Source of the DNA: SVKR01 sp963649145
Lineage (GTDB): Bacteria; Bacillota; Clostridia; Oscillospirales; Oscillospiraceae
Length of the DNA stretch: 13,323 nt
Direction of reading: 5' to 3'
Assembly: GCA_963649145.1 (NCBI GenBank)
Contig: CAVJGI010000059.1
Location: 1 to 13,323 of the forward strand
Both the position numbers and the translations under genes were made by a program. Positions 1 to 5,516 of the stretch are shown here, in pieces (position 1 is the stretch's first letter; each line of letters starts with the position of its first letter). The notes beneath the pieces are model-generated. The model ran no database searches. It was not told the DNA's origin and saw only the letters and a program-made list of their open reading frames with translations.

Positions 1-91
1 GCCCCGCCGCGACAGCGGTCACGGCGAGCGCGCTCAGAAGCGCCGTCACGCAGACACCCAGCAAAAACGAGCGGATTTGATGCTTCTTCAT
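1..91 (-). CDS. N-terminus of a secreted protein, cut by the window edge
   Basis: Only the first 30 codons are visible; the gene continues past the left edge. It starts MKKHQIRSF, followed by a hydrophobic stretch rich in Leu, Ala and Val ending in an AVAA-type region, a textbook Sec signal peptide with no lipobox cysteine in view. I chose the ATG at 91 over the in-frame ATG at 97 because AAGGAG (102-107 on the opposite strand) lies 9 nt from the former and only 3 nt from the latter. The signal peptide resembles those of clostridial stalk-domain (copper amine oxidase N-terminal-like) proteins, and such a protein is encoded at 1354-2562, but the mature part is outside the window so the family is a guess. 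It lies 156 bp downstream of the lipoprotein gene on the same strand, so it may be co-transcribed or have its own promoter. Confidence 0.75.
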   Translation of the reverse strand, partial: MKKHQIRSFLLGVCVTALLSALAVTAVAAG

Positions 92-247
92 GATCATTTA
101 CTCCTTAAAGTGTTTTTTTGTTTAATCAAGTGTTTTTTAAAATAATCAGGCATACGTGATAAGATGCGCCTTGATCCAGACACAAAACGCGACAGAGTAA
201 CCGTTGAGGTCCGGGCTGTTTTGCCCCGCGGGAACGGCATAGCGCTC
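92..247 (-). other. AT-rich leader with 20-bp-spaced direct repeats
   Basis: This spacer separates the lipoprotein gene from the partial secreted-protein gene. Near the latter it holds two copies of AAGTGTTTTTT (plus strand, 108-118 and 128-138), spaced exactly 20 bp, about two helical turns. The first overlaps the ribosome binding site region. The core AAAGTGT also appears in the left recombination site at 2588-2611. I see no convincing terminator: the GGGC/GCCC hairpin near 220-240 is only 4 bp with no T-tract. I also see no strong promoter; TTGTGT with TATCAC 18 bp downstream on the minus strand is the best and is weak. Confidence 0.4.
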
Positions 248-1306
248 CTATTTCCGAATCATTCTCACCGCGGTGACATGAATGGTGCGGTTGCCGTCTA
301 TGCGATATTCCTCTTCGCGACCAAGCATATAAATACCATCAGGTCCGATTAAAAGCGCATTCCAATTATTTGCTGCTGCAACATAAGATATATCGCGCAA
401 ATCGAAACTATCCGACACGACCGTATATCCATAATTCATGCAATATTCATCACTAGTTTCGTCAAGCAGCCCTGCCGTAAGAGCACATTCTGTCATATTA
501 CTAAACTGTTTGGTTGATTCTATTCCATAAGAATATTGCCAGCCTCCAACCCTGCCTCCGGAAAATCTTTCGTACCAATCATTATCCGGTTCAGAAGATA
601 TATACGTCGGGAGATCATCTACATCAAACTTATCGATTTGATATCTGAATTTAACTCCTTTCCCTTCGTCCTCACAGTAATATGTGCCGCACACATCCCA
701 GACCGTTTCTTCATCTAACGGGAAAACAGCGTAGGTCCATCCGCCGATATTGCCGCCTTCATATCCGAAATAGTAGCTCTCGAACTCACAAGCCAGTCGA
801 GCCGTGCAGCTTTTGCGGCAGTATAAATGGTCTTCCGTGTATTCAAAATCGATCTCTTTCAGCCCGTTTTCAATATCAAGAGATTCATCCAGAATGCTGT
901 AATCTCCGTAGCAGCTCAGCTGTGTCAGGACTTCTTCCTCGCTTGGAGCGCACAGCGGTTCAAAATGCCACAAATCCACATCGTCATCCGTTATTGTCTC
1001 CAGCCGCCAGCCGTCGTTGTAGAGATTGTAGGTCATCACATAATACATCTCGCCCTCGGCGGTATCTCCTGCCGCCTTTACCTTGACCCACACAGTGTCG
1101 ACTCTGTCGTCCTTGTCCGTCTGCCGTTTGACCACTTCCAAATCCGTGATCTCCATTCCAAGCTGCTCTGAAAAACGGGAAAATCTATCGCTGTTATGCA
1201 GGTCTTCTTTTAATGTTGACACAGACGCAGTTTTTGCCCCGCAGCCCGCCAGCAGCAAGATCGTGAGCACCGAGAAAGCCAAAACCAACCACTTTTTCTT
1301 CTGCAT
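248..1306 (-). CDS. Predicted lipoprotein of unknown function (352 aa)
   Basis: The N-terminus is a type II signal peptide: MQKKKW, a hydrophobic core, then the lipobox LAGC with the lipidated cysteine at residue 22. The protein should therefore be anchored to the outer face of the cytoplasmic membrane after Lgt and LspA processing. The rest is acidic and aromatic-rich (Asp, Glu, Tyr, Trp), with nine further cysteines, several in close pairs (residues of YCRKSC, CGTYYC), and no recognised domain. The start at ATG 1306 is chosen over an in-frame GTG at 1333 because AGAGAGG sits 9 nt upstream and the lipobox spacing is then normal. It begins 47 bp after the stalk-domain gene with no terminator between, so the two probably share one transcript and would share the invertible promoter at 2648-2676. 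I do not recognise the family. Confidence 0.85.
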   Translation of the reverse strand: MQKKKWLVLAFSVLTILLLAGCGAKTASVSTLKEDLHNSDRFSRFSEQLGMEITDLEVVKRQTDKDDRVDTVWVKVKAAGDTAEGEMYYVMTYNLYNDGWRLETITDDDVDLWHFEPLCAPSEEEVLTQLSCYGDYSILDESLDIENGLKEIDFEYTEDHLYCRKSCTARLACEFESYYFGYEGGNIGGWTYAVFPLDEETVWDVCGTYYCEDEGKGVKFRYQIDKFDVDDLPTYISSEPDNDWYERFSGGRVGGWQYSYGIESTKQFSNMTECALTAGLLDETSDEYCMNYGYTVVSDSFDLRDISYVAAANNWNALLIGPDGIYMLGREEEYRIDGNRTIHVTAVRMIRK

Positions 1307-1353
1307 TATTCTTTTCCTCTCTTTTAAGCGCACTTGAATGAGCTCCCTTCAAA

Positions 1354-2562
1354 TTACGAATGATAATAAATGTTCACAGATACAAGCTCCCCGTCCTTGA
1401 TCTCAATCGTTACAATTTCGGAGCTGCAGTAAACACGCTCAAAAAATTCCCAGATATCCGAAAAATGCACGTATCTTTCCGAGCTTGGATTAAAGTCGTA
1501 TGCCCAATCGTGGTAACTGTCCACAATAATATCCGTCTTATCGGTAAATACCAGCACGGCAACATCGACGGTCTCATATTTTATATGCCCGTACTCATCC
1601 GTGCCGCGGTTTTCCAGAACTTCAGCGTAAGCGCCGACACCGCCGCTGACGTTGCTGAGTCCGCCTTCGAAAATCCTGACAGTGTATTTCCCGTCGGCCA
1701 ACTTCTTGATCGGCACGGGAGTTGGGACGTCGATACGCCCGTCATCGCTCACATAAACGCAGCGAGTGGAATTATTCCATTCGACCGTGCAGCCGAATGC
1801 CTCCACGAGGTAGCGTACCGGCGCATAGACGCGGCCGTTCAAATTCACGGCGCTGGTGTCCATCTTTACGGTTTTTTCACAGATGAGCCCGGAAGAACCG
1901 GCCAGCCGATACTCCACCTTGGCGTATTTGGAACCGGCGGGAAAATAAACCTTGAGCTCGTATTCTGTATAATACTCAAGCCTTCGGATTCCGGTAAAAA
2001 CCGCCGTTTTTGTCTGGGAGTCCCAAGAGACATCTAATCCCATAGCTTCCGCCGTGGCACGGAGCGGGACCATCACGCGGTTCTGCGCGTCAATATACGG
2101 TGCTGCGTCCGTCCAAGCGACCGGATATTGGTTAATGAGGACAGGGACGCTGTTATATATCTTAGTATAGTAGTCTGTGGGAGAAGGACGGAGAGTCGGT
2201 GTACTCGGTCCGGCAGCGGAATTATAGGATTTTGTGCAGATAAAGCCATCCCTGTCCGGCTTATAGCTTTCCCAGTTAAGCCCGCCAAAGCTGAGTTGGA
2301 GCAGACCATCCACGCACTTCCAATACCCGGCACCGAAGTCGCGGTTTTCGTTTACATAGCTGAAGGTTCCGTTCCGATGAAACAGCGTAAAGTAATGTCC
2401 GGCAATCCCGGAATTCAGCGTAAGATTCCAATTTGTCTCATCGAAACGATCCGCGGTGTCCGATGCAGCGGTCGGCACAGCGAACATGGCTGTGCACAGC
2501 AAAAGCACCAGTATCAGGCTGAGCGTCCGTCTGCTTCTCAGGCGTGGTTTTGTCATCTTCAT
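1354..2562 (-). CDS. Secreted stalk-domain (copper amine oxidase N-like) protein
   Basis: A 402-aa exported protein. Residues 1-33 form a signal peptide (basic MKMTKPRLRSRR, Leu/Val core, predicted cleavage near AVPTAA). Residues about 136-275 match the stalk domain family (PF07833 type): LINQYPV, then MVPLRATAEAMGLDVSWD and, after an insert, LNGRVYAPVRYLVEAFGCTVEWN and VYVSDD. This is the usual pair of PLR/PVR plus xxAxG-V-W elements. Residues 38-115 form an N-terminal module with GHYFTLFHRNGTFSY and YWKCVDGLLQLSF, resembling a small beta module. A C-terminal region (290-402) is of unknown type. Stalk domains are common in Firmicute cell-surface proteins, with a putative scaffolding role. 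The start at 2562 is set by GGGAGG 5 nt upstream; the frame stays open to 2718, but that extension crosses the left inverted repeat and has no good ribosome binding site. No promoter for this gene is visible in the present orientation of the upstream segment. Confidence 0.85.
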   Translation of the reverse strand: MKMTKPRLRSRRTLSLILVLLLCTAMFAVPTAASDTADRFDETNWNLTLNSGIAGHYFTLFHRNGTFSYVNENRDFGAGYWKCVDGLLQLSFGGLNWESYKPDRDGFICTKSYNSAAGPSTPTLRPSPTDYYTKIYNSVPVLINQYPVAWTDAAPYIDAQNRVMVPLRATAEAMGLDVSWDSQTKTAVFTGIRRLEYYTEYELKVYFPAGSKYAKVEYRLAGSSGLICEKTVKMDTSAVNLNGRVYAPVRYLVEAFGCTVEWNNSTRCVYVSDDGRIDVPTPVPIKKLADGKYTVRIFEGGLSNVSGGVGAYAEVLENRGTDEYGHIKYETVDVAVLVFTDKTDIIVDSYHDWAYDFNPSSERYVHFSDIWEFFERVYCSSEIVTIEIKDGELVSVNIYYHS

Positions 2563-2587
2563 TTTTACCTCCCAAACTAATTTCTCT

Positions 2588-2611
2588 TTTGTTAAAGTGT
2601 ACTTTTGCAAA
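2588..2611 (+). repeat. Left inverted recombination site (IRL)
   Basis: An imperfect palindrome of 11+2+11 bp. The left half is TTTGTTAAAGT and the right half, reverse-complemented, is TTTGCAAAAGT (9 of 11 matching). The central dinucleotide is GT at 2599-2600. Two half-sites around an asymmetric dinucleotide is the pattern expected for a dimeric small serine recombinase that makes 2-nt staggered cuts. Confidence 0.75.
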
Positions 2612-2636
2612 CCGCCTAAAATCATGGTGGAAGCAG

Positions 2637-2669
2637 AGGAAATATCCTTGAAGTAGCAGGATATTTCCT
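2637..2669. promoter_or_regulatory. Perfect 12-bp dyad overlapping the invertible promoter
   Basis: AGGAAATATCCT (2637-2648) and its exact reverse complement AGGATATTTCCT (2658-2669) flank a 9-bp loop. Each arm is itself nearly palindromic (GGAWATWTCC), and the arm centres are 21 bp apart, about two helical turns. The dyad encloses the -35 box and most of the spacer of the promoter at 2648-2676, so a bound regulator would block RNA polymerase. It could be a repressor operator; it could also be a DNA hairpin that helps inversion. It lies upstream of the predicted transcription start, so it is not an RNA terminator in the present orientation. Confidence 0.5.
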
Positions 2670-2676
2670 GTATAAT
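2648..2676 (+). promoter_or_regulatory. Strong sigma-70/SigA-type promoter inside the invertible segment
   Basis: The -35 box is TTGAAG (2648-2653), followed by a 17-bp spacer and a perfect -10 box TATAAT (2671-2676), with transcription expected to start near 2683. It fires rightward. There is no plus-strand gene to the right, so in this orientation it would make RNA antisense to the recombinase (2723-3334). On the opposite strand of the segment I found no comparable promoter. Confidence 0.7.
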
Positions 2677-2703
2677 CAATAATGAGAGGTATACGCATTT
2701 GAA

Positions 2704-2727
2704 TTTGAAAAAGTACACCTTTTCAAA
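2704..2727 (-). repeat. Right inverted recombination site (IRR)
   Basis: The half-sites are TTTGAAAAAGT and, reverse-complemented, TTTGAAAAGGT (10 of 11 matching) around a central AC (2715-2716). Read on the minus strand the centre is GT, the same as IRL, so the sites are in inverted orientation and pairing of like centres would give inversion, not deletion. The recombinase stop codon (2723-2725) lies in the outer half-site, outside the crossover, so inversion leaves the recombinase protein intact. Confidence 0.75.
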
Positions 2728-3334
2728 CTTCGCCCTCGGTTTCGAGTTTTCTTGCTTTGCTGTAGAATGTGCCGACGGGCATATTGCATGCCGCTGCAGC
2801 CTGTTTCAGGGGTAGCTTTTTTTCGCGCCATGCCTTGTGCATTTCGCGGAAGTTTTCCGGCAGGGGCTTCGGCGGTCTGCCGAAGCGGACGCCGCGCGCT
2901 TTGGCGGCGGCGATGCCCTCCGCCTGACGCTGGCGGATGTTCGCCCGCTCGTTTTCCGCGACGAAGGACAAAATCTGGAGCACGATGTCGCTCAGGAAGG
3001 TCCCCATCAGGTCCTTGCCGCGCCGGGTGTCCAGCAGCGGCATGTCCAGCACGGCGATGTCGACGCCCCTGTCTTTTGTCAGGATGCGCCACTGCTCCAG
3101 AATTTCGGCGTAATTGCGCCCCAGACGGTCGATGCTCTTGATGCAGAGCAGATCGTCTTTTTTCATTTTCCGCAGCAGCCGCCGGTACTGCGGGCGGTCA
3201 AAATCCTTGCCGGACTGCTTGTCCAGAAAAACGTTCTCCTCCGGGATCCCCGCATCCCGGAGGGCGATCAGCTGGCGGTCCTCGTTCTGCTCTCTGGTGG
3301 AAACGCGGACATAGCCGTAAGCGGAGCCGCTCAT
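2723..3334 (-). CDS. Small serine recombinase (resolvase/invertase family)
   Basis: At 203 aa this is the normal size for Hin/Gin/Tn3-resolvase-type recombinases. The N-terminal catalytic domain has YVRVSTREQN with nucleophile Ser12 and Arg10, the SIDRLGRN motif with Arg70 and Arg73, and the long E-helix segment VLQILSFVAENERANIRQRQ. The hinge RFGRPPK (about 150-156) is the minor-groove linker, followed by a helix-turn-helix (about 174-197, LPLKQAAAACNMPVGTFYSKARKL). The start at 3334 is supported by GGGGAAGG 6 nt upstream. The adjacent paired sites point to a DNA invertase acting on 2588-2727. No promoter fits between the rluD terminator and the start, so expression may come from read-through. 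A resolvase or transposon remnant is the alternative, but I see no transposase or element ends. Confidence 0.92.
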   Translation of the reverse strand: MSGSAYGYVRVSTREQNEDRQLIALRDAGIPEENVFLDKQSGKDFDRPQYRRLLRKMKKDDLLCIKSIDRLGRNYAEILEQWRILTKDRGVDIAVLDMPLLDTRRGKDLMGTFLSDIVLQILSFVAENERANIRQRQAEGIAAAKARGVRFGRPPKPLPENFREMHKAWREKKLPLKQAAAACNMPVGTFYSKARKLETEGEV

Positions 3335-3372
3335 TTCAAACCTTCCCCTTTCCTCTTGCCGCGCGCTTGGGA

Positions 3373-3417
3373 CAAAAAAAGGAAGCCGCAGCCAGCGAAA
3401 CGCTGGGTGCAGCTTCC
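3373..3417 (-). terminator. Intrinsic terminator of the lspA-rluD unit
   Basis: Read on the minus strand, GGAAGC pairs with GCTTCC, the inner CCAGCG pairs with CGCTGG around a 3-nt loop, and most of the middle also pairs, giving a stem of about 16 bp with one mismatch. Seven T residues follow immediately (3374-3380). It lies 23 bp after the rluD stop and about 40 bp before the recombinase start, so it separates core operon from accessory region. Confidence 0.9.
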
Positions 3418-3440
3418 TTCTTCCCGCGCGGGGCGCTTTT

Positions 3441-4355
3441 TTATTCTTTTGCCCCCAGCTTTGCCAGAAACTCGGTAAAATACGCCGGCAGCTCCGTGGA
3501 GAGGTGGATCCTTTCGCCGGTGCGGGGGTGGGTAAATTCGAGCTCCTTGGCGTGGAGGCACTGTCCGGCGAGGCCTTTTTCCGGCTTTTTTCTGCCGTAG
3601 ACCATGTCCCCGGCGAGGGGGTGGCCGATGTGCTCCATATGGACGCGGATCTGGTGGGTGCGCCCGGTCTCCAAGCGGCAGCGGATGTGGGTATAACCGG
3701 CGTAGCGCGCGACGACCTCCCAGTGGGTGACAGCCTCGCGCCCGCCGCGGGCGACGACCGCCATGCGCTTGCGGTCGACCGGGTGGCGGCCGATCGGGGC
3801 GTTTACCGTGCCGCAGTCCTCGCGCAGTCTGCCGATCACGACCGCCTCGTAGATGCGGAACATGCTGTGGTCGGCGAGCTGGGCGGAGAGGGAGAGGTGC
3901 GCCGCGTCGTTTTTCGCGGCGATGAGCAGCCCGGAGGTGTCCATGTCGATGCGGTGGACGATGCCGGGGCGCTTTTCGCCGCCGACGCCGGAGAGCGAGT
4001 CGCCGCAGTGGAACAGCAGCGCGTTCACGAGCGTGCCGCCGCTGTGTCCCGGCGCGGGGTGGACGACCATGCCGCGCGGCTTGTTGACCGCGATGACGTC
4101 CGCGTCCTCATAGACGATGTCGAGCGGGATATCCTCCGGCTCCGCGGCGCTCTCCTCCGGTTCCGGGAGCGTCAGCTCCACGGTGTCCCCCGCCGCGGCG
4201 CGGTAATTTTTCCGCACCGGCGCGCCGTTCACGGCGACCGCGCCGCTTTGCTGCAGCTTCTGCGCCGCCGAGCGCGTCAGCGCCGGGACAAAACGCGGCA
4301 GGAGGGCGTCGAGACGCTCTCCTGCCTGCTCTTCGGTCAAAATAAAGCGCTCCAT
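3441..4355 (-). CDS. rluD: 23S rRNA pseudouridine synthase, RluD family
   Basis: A 304-aa protein with an N-terminal S4 RNA-binding domain (residues about 11-60, GERLDALLPRFVPALTRSAAQKLQQSGAVAVNG) and a C-terminal RluA/RluD catalytic domain. The signature HRIDMDTSGLL carries the catalytic aspartate at residue 137. Further family motifs are VNKPRGMVVHP, LETGRTHQIRVH and HPLAGDMVYG. It converts specific uridines in large-subunit rRNA (for RluD, helix 69) to pseudouridine; the exact target cannot be read from sequence, and B. subtilis YlyB is the likely counterpart. Its ATG overlaps the lspA stop (TGATG), implying translational coupling. The lspA-rluD pairing is standard in Firmicutes. The product is cytoplasmic. 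Confidence 0.93.
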   Translation of the reverse strand: MERFILTEEQAGERLDALLPRFVPALTRSAAQKLQQSGAVAVNGAPVRKNYRAAAGDTVELTLPEPEESAAEPEDIPLDIVYEDADVIAVNKPRGMVVHPAPGHSGGTLVNALLFHCGDSLSGVGGEKRPGIVHRIDMDTSGLLIAAKNDAAHLSLSAQLADHSMFRIYEAVVIGRLREDCGTVNAPIGRHPVDRKRMAVVARGGREAVTHWEVVARYAGYTHIRCRLETGRTHQIRVHMEHIGHPLAGDMVYGRKKPEKGLAGQCLHAKELEFTHPRTGERIHLSTELPAYFTEFLAKLGAKE

Positions 4356-5245
4356 CAGAGGTCCTTGAACTCTGCAAGGATGGAGTCGAGGTCGAACTCC
4401 GCGCTGTCCGCCGCGGGAACGGCGGGCTGTGCCGGGGCAGTGGGCTGCTGCGGCGCGGGGGCGGCGGGCGCCTCATGATGCGCGGCATGCTGCGGCGCGG
4501 CATGGTGCGCCGGAGCCGCGGGCTGCTGCATAACGGGCTGGCTGTAGACCACGCGGGTGGGCTGGGGCTGCTGGGGTGCCGGAGCCGGGGTCGGCTTTTC
4601 CGCGGCGCGCTTTTCCCACTCGGCGAAGGGGTCGTTCGGGTCGATGGCGGGCGCAGCGGGCGCGGGCGCGCGCTTCGGGAAGTCGGGGAGCTCCACCTTT
4701 TTGTGCTTGCGCAGCAGCGGCTTTTTCGCCGGAGCCGGAGCGGACTTCGCAGCCGCCGCGGGCGCGGCGGTCTTGGCGGGAGCAGCCTCCGCGGTCTTCT
4801 TCGCGGGCTTTTCCAGCAGGATGCAGATGCAGAAAATGACCGCGCCGACGGTGATATAGATATCCGCGACGTTGAACACCGGGAAGCGCATAAACTCGAA
4901 CTCGAACATGTCCACAACGTAGCCGCAGACGATGCGGTCGATGCAGTTGCCGATCGCGCCCGCCATGACGAGCACCGCCATCCAGCGCGCGAGCGGCTGG
5001 CGGACGATGTTCTTCACGAGCACATAGATGACGACGGCGACGAACACGATGCAGAGCACGACGAAAAACCACCGCGCGCCCTCCAGAAAGCTGAACGCCG
5101 CGCCGGTATTGTGGACGTTTGCGAGGTGGATGAAGCCCGGAATGAGCTTCGCCTCGCCGGTGTCCACGACGATCTTGACCGTTGTCCAGTACTTCACAAG
5201 CTGGTCCACGATCAGCGCCAGCACTGCCACGATTGCATAAAGCAT
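4355..5245 (-). CDS. lspA: Lipoprotein signal peptidase II with a long Pro/Ala-rich C-terminal tail
   Basis: The first 146 residues are a complete LspA: four membrane helices, HNTGAAFSFLEG, and the aspartyl catalytic motifs GNCIDR (Asp103) and FNVADIY (Asp128). It removes signal peptides from diacylglyceryl-modified prolipoproteins in the cytoplasmic membrane. Typical LspA proteins are about 150-170 aa. This one is 296 aa, with about 150 extra residues predicted to be cytoplasmic and disordered. The tail has Lys/Ala and Pro repeats, a more ordered-looking piece (KHKKVELPDFPKRAP, then IDPNDPFAEWEKRAAEK), a His/Ala/Gln-rich part, and an acidic end EFDLDSILAEFKDL. The frame is continuous in one codon style, so I see no sign of a sequencing artefact. 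It follows repeat A and is coupled to rluD. GAAGGAGGG lies 12 nt upstream of the start, slightly far. Confidence 0.92.
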   Translation of the reverse strand: MLYAIVAVLALIVDQLVKYWTTVKIVVDTGEAKLIPGFIHLANVHNTGAAFSFLEGARWFFVVLCIVFVAVVIYVLVKNIVRQPLARWMAVLVMAGAIGNCIDRIVCGYVVDMFEFEFMRFPVFNVADIYITVGAVIFCICILLEKPAKKTAEAAPAKTAAPAAAAKSAPAPAKKPLLRKHKKVELPDFPKRAPAPAAPAIDPNDPFAEWEKRAAEKPTPAPAPQQPQPTRVVYSQPVMQQPAAPAHHAAPQHAAHHEAPAAPAPQQPTAPAQPAVPAADSAEFDLDSILAEFKDL

Positions 5246-5314
5246 TTTTCTCTATTCCCTCCTTCGGGTTTTTGGAACGGGAGTCAGGGGCTCGTTTTGC
5301 ACGATGCCGCGTTT

Positions 5315-5473
5315 TTTAGGCTCCCCTGTGCAAGGGGAGCTGGCGCGCGAAGCGCGGCTGAGGGGTTGTTGACGAGCTTGCGCAAACGCCAAGCTCGGAT
5401 GTTCCGGAAGCTTACAACCCTCCAGTCACGGCTGCGCCGTGACAGCCTCCCTTGCACAGGGAGGCCTTTAAAA
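5315..5473. repeat. Structured palindromic repeat, copy A
   Basis: It lies between ileS and lspA. The outer arms are GGCTCCCCTGTGCAAGGGG (from 5319) and CCCTTGCACAGGGAGGCC (to 5465). Inside are GCGCGCGAAGCGCG, then GAGGGGTTGT pairing with ACAACCCTC (5413-5421), and a perfect hairpin GTCACGGC-TGC-GCCGTGAC (5425-5443). The ends carry a TTTAAA-like sequence on the right. It is the same element as copies B and C and resembles the MITE/REP-like intergenic repeats of Oscillospirales. No coding content. The remaining spacer 5246-5314 holds only the lspA ribosome binding site; I found no clear promoter there. Confidence 0.85.
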
Positions 5474-5516
5474 TCGGAGCATTTCCGTGCTTTTTTACAC
5501 GCTCACAGACGGCGGC

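Larger units (their letters stand above)
2588..2727. mobile_element. Putative invertible promoter element (inverton)
   Basis: Two 24-bp inverted sites (2588-2611 and 2704-2727) bracket a 92-bp core carrying a near-consensus outward promoter and a 12-bp dyad. A serine recombinase gene abuts the right site, and its stop codon lies inside it. A two-gene envelope unit with no other visible promoter starts 26 bp beyond the left site. The sites match in 20 of 24 positions when one is reverse-complemented. Inversion between the central dinucleotides would flip about 114 bp and aim the promoter at the stalk-domain and lipoprotein genes with a leader of about 70 nt. Known precedents for serine-recombinase promoter or segment inversion include Hin of Salmonella and Mpi of Bacteroides fragilis. 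Actual inversion here is an inference. Confidence 0.75.

Noticed and set aside
1307..1333. Upstream GTG start for the lipoprotein (nine more residues)
   Set aside because: The ATG at 1306 has a good ribosome binding site and gives a normal type II signal peptide.
2563..2718. Upstream start extending the stalk-domain protein by 52 residues
   Set aside because: The extension reads through the left site and most of the invertible segment, would change on inversion, and would bury the signal peptide internally.
2723..3334. Recombinase as part of a transposon or prophage
   Set aside because: No transposase, phage genes, or terminal repeats beyond the two inversion sites are visible; the paired sites fit an invertase better.
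3421..3446. Plus-strand terminator-like sequence (CCCGCGCGGG then a T-run)
   Set aside because: The palindrome has no loop and overlaps the rluD stop; there is no plus-strand gene to terminate.
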